The notes under the pieces: generated by a model
The model's input: only the letters and a program-made list of their open reading frames with translations
What the model was told of the DNA's origin: nothing
Database searches by the model: none
Shown here: positions 53,600 through 63,026 of the stretch, in pieces
Layout of the letters: each line of letters begins with the position of its first letter
Position numbering within the stretch: position 1 is the first letter of the stretch
NCBI RefSeq assembly: GCF_029714285.1
Contig: NZ_CP121663.1
Location: forward strand, 1,709,802-1,773,801
Source of the DNA: Rhizobium sp. CB3090
GTDB taxonomy: Bacteria; Pseudomonadota; Alphaproteobacteria; Rhizobiales; Rhizobiaceae
DNA: 64,000 nucleotides
Reading direction: 5' to 3'
Program-made: the position numbers and the translations under genes

Positions 53600-55708
53600 C
53601 TAGTCGCATCGAACGTCGGCATAAAGCAGATCGCCCTCCTCGGCATATTTGATGCCGCTTTGATCGAAACAGAATCTCTTGGGAAGAATCCGGGCCAGAT
53701 AGCGGCGATTACATTGGGCTGGGAGATCCAGCCTGAACTCTCGCGGGGTGAGCGATGGGGTTGGTTCGGTGAATTTTACATGTCCGAAATAGGCGATGTT
53801 GCGGATCAGCATCGCTGCGCCCGATTTGCCGATCTCGCTCTCCAGGGCGACGAAATCCTTGCCTTCGGTTTCGGCCATCGTCGGATAATCATCCTCCGCC
53901 GGCGGCTGGGCGGATGATGGGATTGGCACTGAGTTGAGCGCGACATCGAAGCGGACATCATCTCTTTCCGGCACACCACCCAGATCGTTCAGATAGTTCC
54001 AGTGCAATCGAAGCCTGCGGTCGCCGCCCTGTTCTCCCGGTGGGAGAGGAAGCGATGTGGCGGCAAAATCCACGGGTTTGGTATTGTTGCCCCGCGATCC
54101 CATGCTCGGTGCGGGGCATTCCGTGTAAAGCGGCCGGTAACCGCATTCAGTTCCCCCGGCGTCCCAAAGGCAATTGCTGAGTTCATGCCAGTCGTCGGAA
54201 CTGATCTCCGGCATCGAGGTTGACAGGTCATTGCCGTCGATGGGGACCATCCACGGATGGATCTTTCCCTGTCCGGACTGGCGCGCCCAATCCGTCCTGT
54301 GGCTATCGATCTCATGGAGTTTCATTTGTTCGGCGCGTAGCTGCAGAAGCTGCGCCCAACGCGGCCGCGAAATCCACGGATCCTGTGCAACGGCATCGGA
54401 GGCAAAGCGTTGCCCGGTAACCTGTGTCGTCAGCGTGTGGCATCTGGTGCAGTTGCCGTTGGGATCGGCGACCGTTTTCGCTCGTCGGATTGCGGCGGCG
54501 TGAGTGCTGGTATAGCCCGAACCAATGATGCGGAATGGCGAATTATCGTTGCGTGGCGTGCCAGGCAGATAGTTACCCAGACTGAATGCCCGCTCTCTCC
54601 GCTCGCCAGTGTCGGATGAATATCCAACCCTTGCCATGCCGATATGTGGATCGACAACATAAGCATTCTTGTTGTCGTGACAGGCCGAACATGCGATCTG
54701 AAACGTCGGATCATATAGCGCCTCCGCTGCGGCGCGACCCTGTCGATCGGAATAGGAATGCCCGCCCGGTGGCTTGAAAGTCTGTGTCCAGTCGAACTCC
54801 TTGCGCTTCTTCGTGCCATCGAAGAACACGATTTCTCCGGTCGCTCTGTTGAATCCGATGATGCCCAGTCGGGAGAATTTCGGGTTTGATCTTTGCCAAT
54901 AGGCGTCGGGCTCGATTTCGAGGCTCGATGTGGATTTGCGGCAGAAGGAAAGCCATTCGATATTGCCTTTGACGACACGGCTCATCCGCGAATTCATGCC
55001 GCAATAGGTGACGCTGCCGGCAAGCGAAGGTTTGTCGCATCGCCCTATGGTGTCGGTCCATTTGACGATAGAACCGGCTGCGTCGCGATGCTGGAATTCC
55101 AGCGGATTTCCAGGCTTCGCCGGATTGGGCTTCAGGTCCACCACATTCCCGTCGATCTGCAGAGGTATGGTTTGCGCCACATCGTCCGTGCAATCACCGT
55201 CGGGAATGGGGCCGAAAACAGCGCGCGCCTCGTCACCGAACCGCGTGATCACATCGCTGGTTTGAGACGCAGGCGCCCACAGGATATCGCCGTTCCAGCG
55301 GTCGACCGTCTCAGCGAATTTGCGGTTCTCGGCCTCCCGGTTGTCATCGCCGATCGGTTGAACAGTAGCTCTCACTGAGGTTGGCGCGGCCAGCACCAAT
55401 TGCCGGCAAAGCTGAAAAACCTGCAGGTCGCGCACGTAGAGCCGATGGTTTTCATCGTCAGGCAGCGCTTCCGTGGCAGGTTCCCGCGGAGGTATGGGGG
55501 AGATGCAGCCTGTCGATCGATCGCAACGCTCACTTTCATCGCAGCGTGAAGTCTCGACCCTCAGGATTGCAAAGGCGGCCATTTGTGCGGCAAGGCTGTG
55601 AATGGTCGCCAGCTCCGCCTGCTTCCCCCCCGGCCAGCTTGTCTTGAGCGGCAAGCTTGCCATAGTTGCAATCAGGATCGATTTCAGACCAATATGCCGC
55701 AAAATCAT
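53600..55708 (-). CDS. Exported protein with two c-type haem-binding motifs
   Basis: The ~702-residue protein begins with a hydrophobic export segment (HIGLKSILIATMASLPL) and contains two CxxCH motifs, CSACH (~340-344) and CTRCH (~420-424), for covalent haem attachment in the periplasm. Many other cysteines are present (CDESERCDRSTGC, CGMNSR, CFDQSG). The rest matches no family I know; DPTFQIACSACHDNKNAYVVDP and DPNGNCTRCHTL resemble cytochrome c modules of dehalogenase- or peroxidase-like proteins. Start is uncertain: TTG 55735 abuts the preceding stop, while ATG 55708 has GAGGAG with no spacing. Confidence 0.65.
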   Translation of the reverse strand: MILRHIGLKSILIATMASLPLKTSWPGGKQAELATIHSLAAQMAAFAILRVETSRCDESERCDRSTGCISPIPPREPATEALPDDENHRLYVRDLQVFQLCRQLVLAAPTSVRATVQPIGDDNREAENRKFAETVDRWNGDILWAPASQTSDVITRFGDEARAVFGPIPDGDCTDDVAQTIPLQIDGNVVDLKPNPAKPGNPLEFQHRDAAGSIVKWTDTIGRCDKPSLAGSVTYCGMNSRMSRVVKGNIEWLSFCRKSTSSLEIEPDAYWQRSNPKFSRLGIIGFNRATGEIVFFDGTKKRKEFDWTQTFKPPGGHSYSDRQGRAAAEALYDPTFQIACSACHDNKNAYVVDPHIGMARVGYSSDTGERRERAFSLGNYLPGTPRNDNSPFRIIGSGYTSTHAAAIRRAKTVADPNGNCTRCHTLTTQVTGQRFASDAVAQDPWISRPRWAQLLQLRAEQMKLHEIDSHRTDWARQSGQGKIHPWMVPIDGNDLSTSMPEISSDDWHELSNCLWDAGGTECGYRPLYTECPAPSMGSRGNNTKPVDFAATSLPLPPGEQGGDRRLRLHWNYLNDLGGVPERDDVRFDVALNSVPIPSSAQPPAEDDYPTMAETEGKDFVALESEIGKSGAAMLIRNIAYFGHVKFTEPTPSLTPREFRLDLPAQCNRRYLARILPKRFCFDQSGIKYAEEGDLLYADVRCD

Positions 55709-55735
55709 CTCCTCGGCACGCAGGAAAGCTAACAA

Positions 55736-56362
55736 CTACCGCGCTCTGAAGCTGATCTTGGGCCCGTCCGTAATGAGAATGATGCTTGAGAATTTCCAGC
55801 CGCTACCGTCCTTTTTGAAAACGGTATGAAGGGCTCCCGTGTAATCGACCACCGGCGTTTCGATCCCCCCGAACTGGATGGTGACGACGACGGTCGTTTT
55901 TCCTTGCACCGTATTCGCGTCGACCGCATTGAGAAGTGTGTTGCTCTCGATATGCCTAGTCATGCTTCGGTTTTTATCCAGTTCGTTCGAAAGATCTTCG
56001 AGATACTGTTCAAGCTGTAGCTTGTTTGTTTTCAACACGACCTGTTTTTCGATAGAGTTGCAAAGTTCATAGGTGACATCATCGCGCAGCATCTCGTCGA
56101 CGCCGACGAGCGAGCCGTCGTCCAAGGCCCAATTGTATCGATGAATGAGATCCATGATGAGCTGCCGATCGTCTGGGGGCGGATTGGTGACGGACAGCAG
56201 ATAGTCGGTGCCCTGATAGGTACAGTCCGGCATGTTGGACGCTGGATCGGAAGGGGCCGATTGAGCAATGGCCGGTCCGGCTGATATTATGACGACAGCC
56301 ATGCCGAGCGCCAATTTCATGCATAGAATGCGGTTTGCAAAGTCTCCAGTTACGGCTGCCAT
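55736..56362 (-). CDS. Exported SnoaL-like (NTF2-fold) protein
   Basis: The 208-residue protein has a signal sequence ending near GPAIAQS, then a SnoaL/NTF2-like domain: DRQLIMDLIHRYNWALDDGSLVGVDEMLRDDVTYELCNS, a middle helix, and VVVTIQFGGIETPVVDYTGALHTVFKKDGSGWKFSSIIL. Such folds act as small-ligand pockets or as enzymes. GGGGAGGATGG precedes ATG 56362; a later ATG at 56320 gives a cleaner signal peptide. Located 28 bp before the haem protein gene, so likely co-transcribed. Confidence 0.7.
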   Translation of the reverse strand: MAAVTGDFANRILCMKLALGMAVVIISAGPAIAQSAPSDPASNMPDCTYQGTDYLLSVTNPPPDDRQLIMDLIHRYNWALDDGSLVGVDEMLRDDVTYELCNSIEKQVVLKTNKLQLEQYLEDLSNELDKNRSMTRHIESNTLLNAVDANTVQGKTTVVVTIQFGGIETPVVDYTGALHTVFKKDGSGWKFSSIILITDGPKISFRAR

Positions 56363-56448
56363 CCCATCCTCCCCACCATGATGGATCCCGGCGGGTCTTC
56401 CACCGAGACAACCCTTTGCACGCCATAAGTCCGTTCGTACTTTCTCAG

Positions 56449-57927
56449 CTAATGAAACAGCCGCCGCTGCAAAGTCAGACCGCCATCCATGCGGACAAGT
56501 TCATGTGTCTTGCTTCGGCGTCTGCCGTAGGACTTGAAGCCCCTAGCGCCATAGTCGTTATAATCGACCTGTCCCGTCATGAATAACTCGTCGACAAAAG
56601 CCTCGGTCGCGATCGGCAAGCTTGTTTGCTCAATCGACTTGCCATCCGTGCCCGCGCTGCGCGCGGAGAAACCCGGTGGCGTAGAGACCATCTCGACGTA
56701 CAAGTCCTCGGCAAGACCGTAACGCGATGCAGGGAGAATCATCGATTCAGCAGCGAATTGCCCCTCATCCGCCATCTCGTCAAATTCGCTTTGAAGAATG
56801 TCCGAGGATGACTGAATGGTCGCAGCCGTTTCCATCGACAAGATGGAATGGCCAACGAATGCGCTCAGGAATATTCCGAGATAGTCATGATTTTTCTGAG
56901 CGCCTTCAAGCGCGATGGTTGTGGCGACCTCCGCAAAGTATCCAGAAACTTTACGAGCCTTCATCGCGCCTCCGGCCAAGATGTCTCTCATTTCCAGAGT
57001 GACGGCGAGCAGCTCGTTTGACGTCGGCGCAGTGGGATCAGCGGCGGAGACGGTCAGCATGTCCGCGAATGCTTCGAATAGCGCGCCCGTGAAGACCCGC
57101 GAAAAAGAATGCGGATCGGACGAGAGACTCGTCGTCAGCGCGCTGGAAGGGAGACTTGACGGGTCGCGATAGGCGAAAAAGCTCGACGCGTTGCGAAGGC
57201 AATTGGGATCGGCGTCTTTCGGATAAAGGGCGTGCACAGCAGTCCCGAATTGCTCGCCGATCCGCGAAAGTCTGGAGTCACCGCAGAGGTTGCCATAGGT
57301 CTCCACCAATATGGCCTGGCGTAATGACGGCAACTGCAGCGCACATAGTATAGCGCTTATATCGCCGAAGGTTTCGTGAAAGGATGCGACCTCTTGAAGG
57401 TGGGCTGTCCACAGGCATGGTTTGATCGCATCAAGAATGGCGTGCCCCAATTCATGACAGACCACATCCGGGCTCGCGCAGGAATAGACTGTCCCGCAAG
57501 CTGAAGGTCCGTGATAGAAATTCAACGCGGTCCGATCGTAGTCGGCTTCCAAATCTTCCCATCGATCGAGATGCACCTCCAGGGTTTCGCCCCTTTGCCA
57601 CCATTTTGGTTGCGGGACTATCGGTGCCCAGAAATTCGCGCCTCGTTTCAATGCCTCTGCGGCGGTCCAATATCGGAATGCGAAGGAGTTGATGTCATTG
57701 CTGACGGGCTGCACTGCCCCTGGAATCAAAAACTTGAGGGGCGGTAGCGTGACGTCCGGTTTAGGGGCTGTGGTGAATACCCCACTTGCCGGATCATCCT
57801 CCCATATTGTGAGGTCCACGATAACGGGTGGGTTGTTCAACGGCGCGGCACTCATAATCTGCTCCTGTTCAATCTCGACTTCCGGCAGAGGTATGTTCAG
57901 GTCTGGATTGAGGATTTCATATGCCAT
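56449..57927 (-). CDS. Thermolysin-like metalloprotease (HExxH gluzincin), possibly non-secreted
   Basis: The 492-residue protein has the zinc motif HELGHAILDAIKP (H158, E159, H162) and the third ligand region SFHETFGDISAIL (E185, D189). The E-x3-D spacing is exactly that of thermolysin. No signal peptide is visible; the first ~120 residues form an unrecognised domain, and a C-terminal part (~330-492) is also unlike known M4 proteins. Start uncertain: ATG 57855 has a perfect AGGAG at six bases, while ATG 57927 lacks one. First gene of the four-gene minus-strand block. Confidence 0.75.
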   Translation of the reverse strand: MAYEILNPDLNIPLPEVEIEQEQIMSAAPLNNPPVIVDLTIWEDDPASGVFTTAPKPDVTLPPLKFLIPGAVQPVSNDINSFAFRYWTAAEALKRGANFWAPIVPQPKWWQRGETLEVHLDRWEDLEADYDRTALNFYHGPSACGTVYSCASPDVVCHELGHAILDAIKPCLWTAHLQEVASFHETFGDISAILCALQLPSLRQAILVETYGNLCGDSRLSRIGEQFGTAVHALYPKDADPNCLRNASSFFAYRDPSSLPSSALTTSLSSDPHSFSRVFTGALFEAFADMLTVSAADPTAPTSNELLAVTLEMRDILAGGAMKARKVSGYFAEVATTIALEGAQKNHDYLGIFLSAFVGHSILSMETAATIQSSSDILQSEFDEMADEGQFAAESMILPASRYGLAEDLYVEMVSTPPGFSARSAGTDGKSIEQTSLPIATEAFVDELFMTGQVDYNDYGARGFKSYGRRRSKTHELVRMDGGLTLQRRLFH

Positions 57928-58230
57928 CGATCGCGGACAACGCGTGCCGCCCCAGGCGGCCTTTCGGCATGGGTTAACACCCTTTAGGTGCTGTGAATTT
58001 TAAATGCTATCTGAGGTTATCTCAATCTGTCAAACGGGCTAAAATTCCTAATTACTTCGATTGAGGCGGCTGCAGCGGCACGGACTTGACGATCCCAGAC
58101 GATGCTGGGAGCTGGCATATCTTGCCCCGGCCGACAAAACGCAGCGGCAAAACGAAAATGCATTCACGACCACACCGACCAAGGCTATAGCTGAGCTATC
58201 GCCGATAGGCACATATTGGACCCTGAGCTC
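57928..58230. promoter_or_regulatory. Divergent intergenic region, metalloprotease / peptidase T
   Basis: About 303 bp without a gene lie between divergent starts; AT-rich near 57990-58050 (AATTTTAAATGCTATC, CTAAAATTCCTAATT). It probably holds both promoters. No palindrome of note. Confidence 0.45.
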
Positions 58231-59463
58231 ATGACCGATACCGTTACCGATCGCTTCCTTCGCTATGTCGTCATCGACACCCAGTCGGATCCCAAGTCAT
58301 CGACACAGCCCTCCACGGAAAAGCAGAGGAACCTAGGCCGTATCCTGGTCGAGGAATTGCTGGCGATCGGCCTTTCCGATGCTCATCTCGATGAGCACGG
58401 CTACGTCTACGCAACCATTCCCTCCAATGTCGACAGGCCAGTCCCGGTCATCTGCTTCTGTTCGCATATGGATACCGCACCCGACTTCACCGGAACGAAC
58501 GTCAAGCCGCAAATCCTGCGAAATTATGCCGGCGGTGACATTCAGCTTCCAGGCGATCCGCAACAGGTCATTCGCGTCAGCGATAATCCGGTCCTGCGCG
58601 ACCAGATCGGCAACGACATCATCACGTCAGACGGCACGACGCTGCTCGGCGCCGATGACAAGGCTGGCCTTGCGGAGATCATGACGGCAGCTCAGTTCTT
58701 GGTCGACAATCCGCAGATCGAACATGGAACGATCAAGCTCCTGTTCACGACCGATGAGGAAATCGGACGCGGGGTCGATAAGGTCGATCTGACGAAGCTC
58801 GGCGCCGCGTTCGCCTACACCGTCGACGGCGAAACGGCCGGTCATATCGAGGATGAAACATTCTCTGCCGATGGTGTCGAAATCACCATTCAAGGCGTCG
58901 CCATCCATCCCGGCTTCGCCAAGGGCAAAATGGAGAATGCTATCAAGATCGCCGGCGACATCATCAGCCGACTGCCGAAGGACATGGCGCCGGAGACGAC
59001 GGACGGCAGGGATGGCTTCGTTCACCCGACGGGTGTGAGCGGTTCGATGGAAAAGGCAGCCCTCAGCCTTATCGTCCGCGACTTCGACGATGGCGGTCTC
59101 GCCAGCAAGGAGACCATGCTCGAGGCGATCGTAAAAGAGGTGATGGCGGATTATCCCGGCTCCACCTATTCCTTCAGGGTCAAGCAGCAGTACCGCAACA
59201 TGAAGCCCATCCTTGACCGCCATCCGGAGATCGCAGACTACGCCATCGAAGCCGTCCGGCGCGCCGGCATGACGCCTGTTCGCGGCAGCATCCGCGGCGG
59301 CACCGACGGCTCCCGGCTGTCGTTCATGGGCCTGCCCTGCGCCAACATCTTCGCCGGCGGCCATGCCTTTCACTCGCCGCTCGAATGGGTCAGCCGGCAG
59401 GACATGGAGAAGGGCGTCAGGACGCTTGTCGAACTGGCAAAAATCTGGGCGGAGCGCGCTTGA
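58231..59463 (+). CDS. pepT: Peptidase T (tripeptidase)
   Basis: The 410-residue M20 enzyme removes the N-terminal residue of tripeptides. Signatures: FLRYVVIDTQSDP, ICFCSHMDTAPDFTGTNVKPQI (metal His/Asp), SDGTTLLGADDKAGLAEIMTAA, LFTTDEEIGRG (catalytic Glu), AYTVDGETAGHIEDETFSAD, RGGTDGSRLSFMGLPCANIFAGGHAFHSPLEW. The length matches the usual ~408. ATG 58231 is preferred; TTG 58216 is possible. Confidence 0.93.
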   Translation: MTDTVTDRFLRYVVIDTQSDPKSSTQPSTEKQRNLGRILVEELLAIGLSDAHLDEHGYVYATIPSNVDRPVPVICFCSHMDTAPDFTGTNVKPQILRNYAGGDIQLPGDPQQVIRVSDNPVLRDQIGNDIITSDGTTLLGADDKAGLAEIMTAAQFLVDNPQIEHGTIKLLFTTDEEIGRGVDKVDLTKLGAAFAYTVDGETAGHIEDETFSADGVEITIQGVAIHPGFAKGKMENAIKIAGDIISRLPKDMAPETTDGRDGFVHPTGVSGSMEKAALSLIVRDFDDGGLASKETMLEAIVKEVMADYPGSTYSFRVKQQYRNMKPILDRHPEIADYAIEAVRRAGMTPVRGSIRGGTDGSRLSFMGLPCANIFAGGHAFHSPLEWVSRQDMEKGVRTLVELAKIWAERA

Positions 59464-59512
59464 GCGCCTGCTGACGCGATGGTGGCGTAAATGCCAAACG
59501 TCAGAGACAGTG

Positions 59513-59540
59513 AGCCCGGCGCGATGTCTCGCGCCGGGCT
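59513..59540. terminator. Bidirectional terminator between pepT and MHS transporter
   Basis: AGCCCGGCGCGA and TCGCGCCGGGCT form a perfect 12-bp stem with a TGTC loop between the convergent genes. Confidence 0.85.
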
Positions 59541-59552
59541 TTGCTTGCGTTG

Positions 59553-61436
59553 CTATTTGATAGCGTTGAGGTCGACGCCCTTGGTGTCGCGGATAAAGAT
59601 AAGGCCAATGACAAGGCTCATGGCCGCAACCGCGATCGGATACCAAAGACCGTAATAGATATCGCCCTTGGCGGCGCTCATCGCAAAGACCGTTGCCGGA
59701 AGCAGGCCGCCGAACCAGCCGTTGCCGATATGGTAGGGCAAGGACATGCCGGTATAGCGGATGCGGGTCGGGAACATCTCGACCAATATCGCGGCAATGG
59801 GACCGTAGACCATGGTCACATAGATAACGAGAATGGTGAGAATGGCGATGGTGAGCGGCCAGTTTACCGCATTGGGATCGGCGACCATTTTAAACGCGCC
59901 ACCGTTCGGTACGGTGTAAACGGGCATTTCCGCCGCCCCGGCTGCCTGTTCCGCTGTGAGCAGCTTCGCCTTAATGAGGTCGGCGACCGGAGTGACCGTC
60001 TTTTCCCCAGCGCGGACCGTCGCTGAATTGAGGCCGAGTTCGGGATTTGCGGCAATGAAGCTATCGAGCTTAGCATCCGGTATCTTGGCCGGATCGCGGG
60101 CAAGCGGGAAGCCCGCCTTCTGCAAAGCAAGATTCAGATCATGCGTGAACGCGGCGTTCTTTGCCGCAGCGTCCGCACCCGCGGCGACGGCATCGAATGA
60201 GGTGACGGTCGTATCGGCCACCGTGACCGTTGCCGGCTGGCCGGCCGGGCCAGCGACGGTGACATAGGGAACGGAGCTCTTCGACAGGAATGACGTCGCG
60301 ATGTCGCAGGAGCTGTTGAATTTCGCCGTGCCGACCGGGTTGAACTGGAAGGTGCAATCGCCGGGCGCAGCGGTGACGGTAGCGCGGATCGTCTGCTCCG
60401 CCTGGGCGAGAGCCGGGTTTGCCGCGCGGGTCAACGCGTTGAACAGCGGGAAATAGGTCAGGATCGCCAAGGCCAGGCCCGCCATGATGATCGGCTTGCG
60501 GCCGATCTTGTCGGATAGCCAGCCGAACACGACGAAGAAGCCGCTGCCGATCACGAGGGCTATGGCGATCATGATATTGACCGATTGGCCATCGACTTTC
60601 AGCACGTTCTGCAGGAAGAACAGCGAATAGAACTGGCCCGCATACCAGACGACCGCCTGGCCAGCCGTGAGGCCAAGAAGCGCGAGCAGAGCGATCCTGG
60701 CGTTCTTCCACTGTCCGAAAGCCTCCGACAGCGGCGCTTTGGAGCCTTTGCCCTCTTCCTTCATCTTTTGGAATGCCGGCGATTCACTGAGCGATAGCCG
60801 AATCCAGACGGAAATGCCGAGAAGGACGCAGGACAGAATGAAGGGGACACGCCAGCCCCAATCGGCAAAGGCGCTTTTGCCCAGCCAATTCTGCACCACC
60901 AGAATGACGATGAGCGACAGGAAGAGTCCGAGCGTTGCCGTCGTCTGAATCCAGGATGTGTAATAGCCGCGCCGGTCATTGGGCGCATGTTCCGCGACAT
61001 AGGTGGCCGCGCCGCCATATTCCCCGCCGAGCGCCAGGCCCTGCAGCAGGCGCAATGCAATCAGAATGACCGGGGCGATGATGCCCCAACTGGCCGAACC
61101 CGGCAGGATGCCGACCAGGAAGGTCGACAGACCCATGATCGTGATCGTGACCAGAAACGTATATTTGCGGCCGACGAGATCGCCGATCCGTCCGAAGACC
61201 AGGGCGCCAAACGGCCGGACAAGGAAGCCCGCCGCAAAAGCGAGCAGCGCGAAAATATTGCGGGTCGCCTCCGGATAATCACTGAAAAAGGCCGCACCGA
61301 TGAATGTGGCCAGAGAACCATAGAGATAGAAATCATACCATTCGAAAACAGTTCCGAGCGAAGATGCAAAGATCACCTTCTTCTCTTCTCTGGTCATACC
61401 TCGACCAGAAGCTTCACCTACAGAGGTGGTTGCCAT
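59553..61436 (-). CDS. MHS-family MFS metabolite transporter with large periplasmic insertion
   Basis: The 627-residue transporter has the MHS start (ASSLGTVFEWYDFYLYGSLATFIGAAFF), RPFGALVFGRIGDLVGRKYTFLVTI and LRLLQGLALGGEYGGAATYVAEHAP. These H+ symporters take up osmolytes or organic acids such as ketoglutarate, proline or shikimate. An extra ~190-residue segment (~335-525, rich in Ala/Thr/Val with two Cys) lies between helices, so the protein is much longer than the usual ~440. GGGAGG precedes ATG 61436. Substrate unknown. Confidence 0.9.
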   Translation of the reverse strand: MATTSVGEASGRGMTREEKKVIFASSLGTVFEWYDFYLYGSLATFIGAAFFSDYPEATRNIFALLAFAAGFLVRPFGALVFGRIGDLVGRKYTFLVTITIMGLSTFLVGILPGSASWGIIAPVILIALRLLQGLALGGEYGGAATYVAEHAPNDRRGYYTSWIQTTATLGLFLSLIVILVVQNWLGKSAFADWGWRVPFILSCVLLGISVWIRLSLSESPAFQKMKEEGKGSKAPLSEAFGQWKNARIALLALLGLTAGQAVVWYAGQFYSLFFLQNVLKVDGQSVNIMIAIALVIGSGFFVVFGWLSDKIGRKPIIMAGLALAILTYFPLFNALTRAANPALAQAEQTIRATVTAAPGDCTFQFNPVGTAKFNSSCDIATSFLSKSSVPYVTVAGPAGQPATVTVADTTVTSFDAVAAGADAAAKNAAFTHDLNLALQKAGFPLARDPAKIPDAKLDSFIAANPELGLNSATVRAGEKTVTPVADLIKAKLLTAEQAAGAAEMPVYTVPNGGAFKMVADPNAVNWPLTIAILTILVIYVTMVYGPIAAILVEMFPTRIRYTGMSLPYHIGNGWFGGLLPATVFAMSAAKGDIYYGLWYPIAVAAMSLVIGLIFIRDTKGVDLNAIK

Positions 61437-61826
61437 TTTTTGTTCCTCCCAGTTGCACCAAGGATATGGACAGCCAGAGCCGCGCCGTACCCTCCCATGT
61501 TGACATTGCGCTTGGTTTCCCGGCGGGTCCGCTCGGCAAACCTTGCGCCGGTGCATGTCCTCCAGATTTCCTCCCCCCAGAGGCCACGCATCTGATGCGC
61601 GAGAGAAGTGTTGACCAAAAATTGAAAAAAGCAATGCCGGCAACTTGCGTCCACCGTCTAAAACTGTGCGTAAGGCGGAGAAGTGGCGCGGTAATGTCCA
61701 GAATCGCTCATTCTTTCACCGCCCTGGCCGAAGGATGCCAAGCGTGACCTCCAATATCGCGCATGAGGAGACCGGCGTCCGTAACAGTCATAGTCTCGGA
61801 TCGCCGAGATCGTCCGCAAATTCAGG

Positions 61827-63026
61827 TTATGCCGGTTGAAGCCCGACGCGCCGCAAGGGCGGAAAGGCGAGCGCGATGGCGACCGCGCCGAGCCCGACCA
61901 TGGACGATCCGATGAAGAGCCAGGAATAGTTCGCGAACGTATCGAAGATCCAGCCGCCCGCCAGCGGACCGAACGCCATTCCAATGCTCGACAGCATCGT
62001 TACCGCGCCGAAGACAGTGCCGATGACGCGCGGGCCGAAATATTCGCGCGCAAGCACCGCATAAAGCGGCATGACCCCGCCATAGGCGCTGCCGAAGATG
62101 ACCGCGAGTGCGTAGAATTCGCTGAGTTGGCTAACGAGGAGATAGGTCGCGAGCGCTGCCGCCTGCACCAGCAGGCCCGCAACGAGGACCGGCTTGACGC
62201 CGAGCCTGTCGGCAAGCGTGCCATATAGAAGCCGGCCGCCAAGCCCCGCCAACCCTTCGACGCTGTAGATGCTGACTGCCGCCATCGGCGCCACGCCACA
62301 GATCGTCGCATAGCTTACCATGTGGAAGATCGGACCTGAATGCGCCGCACAGCAGGCAAAGAAGGTTCCTCCGAGAACGAGAAATTGCGGCGATCGGAAT
62401 ATCTGTCCGAGCGGTACGCTGGGGCCTTGGGCCGCAGGTTCGGCCGCCGGACCACCCTCAGCCGCAGGCGCGCGTCGCACAAGAAGCGCTGCTGGCACCA
62501 ATAATATCCAGGCGAGACACCCGATGAGCATCATGGCCGTCTGCCAGTCATAGGCCGAGATTAGCCAGCGGGCGAATGGCGAAATCGTCATCGGCGCAAC
62601 GCCCATGCCGGCGGAAACCAGTGAAACGGCGAGGCTGCGGTTTTCCTCGAACCAGGCGGTGGTGGCCGCGATCATCGGCGCAAAGAATGCACTGGCGGCG
62701 AGGCCGACGAGAATGCCGTAGGTCAGTTGAAATTCGAGAAGCGATCCCGCGCGGCTCGCCAGCACAAGTGCAAGTCCCAGGAGCACTGCGCCTATCAACA
62801 CGACGATGCGAGGCCCGAAGCGGTCGCTCGCCGCCCCCCATAAGAACCCGCCGAGACCCATCACCACGAAATTGAGCGTCATCGCGCTCGCGATGCCTGC
62901 GTGCGACCAATTGGTGGCCGTGGCGATCGGCACTTGAAAAATAGCCAGTGAAAACATCGCGCCAAGCGCAACGCAGGTCATCAGCGCGCCGGCGGCCACG
63001 ATAACCCAACGATAGGAAACGCTCAT
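61827..63026 (-). CDS. MFS transporter (oxalate/formate antiporter-like OFA group)
   Basis: The 399-residue protein has twelve predicted helices: YRWVIVAAGALMTCVALGAMFSLAIF at the start, the motif GGFLWGAASDRFGPR after helix 2 and the symmetric GRLLYGTLADRLGVKPVLV. A central linker is rich in Ala/Pro/Glu (RRAPAAEGGPAAEPAAQG). It likely exchanges or takes up monocarboxylates; the ligand is not determined. Same strand as the MHS gene but ~390 bp apart. Confidence 0.88.
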   Translation of the reverse strand: MSVSYRWVIVAAGALMTCVALGAMFSLAIFQVPIATATNWSHAGIASAMTLNFVVMGLGGFLWGAASDRFGPRIVVLIGAVLLGLALVLASRAGSLLEFQLTYGILVGLAASAFFAPMIAATTAWFEENRSLAVSLVSAGMGVAPMTISPFARWLISAYDWQTAMMLIGCLAWILLVPAALLVRRAPAAEGGPAAEPAAQGPSVPLGQIFRSPQFLVLGGTFFACCAAHSGPIFHMVSYATICGVAPMAAVSIYSVEGLAGLGGRLLYGTLADRLGVKPVLVAGLLVQAAALATYLLVSQLSEFYALAVIFGSAYGGVMPLYAVLAREYFGPRVIGTVFGAVTMLSSIGMAFGPLAGGWIFDTFANYSWLFIGSSMVGLGAVAIALAFPPLRRVGLQPA

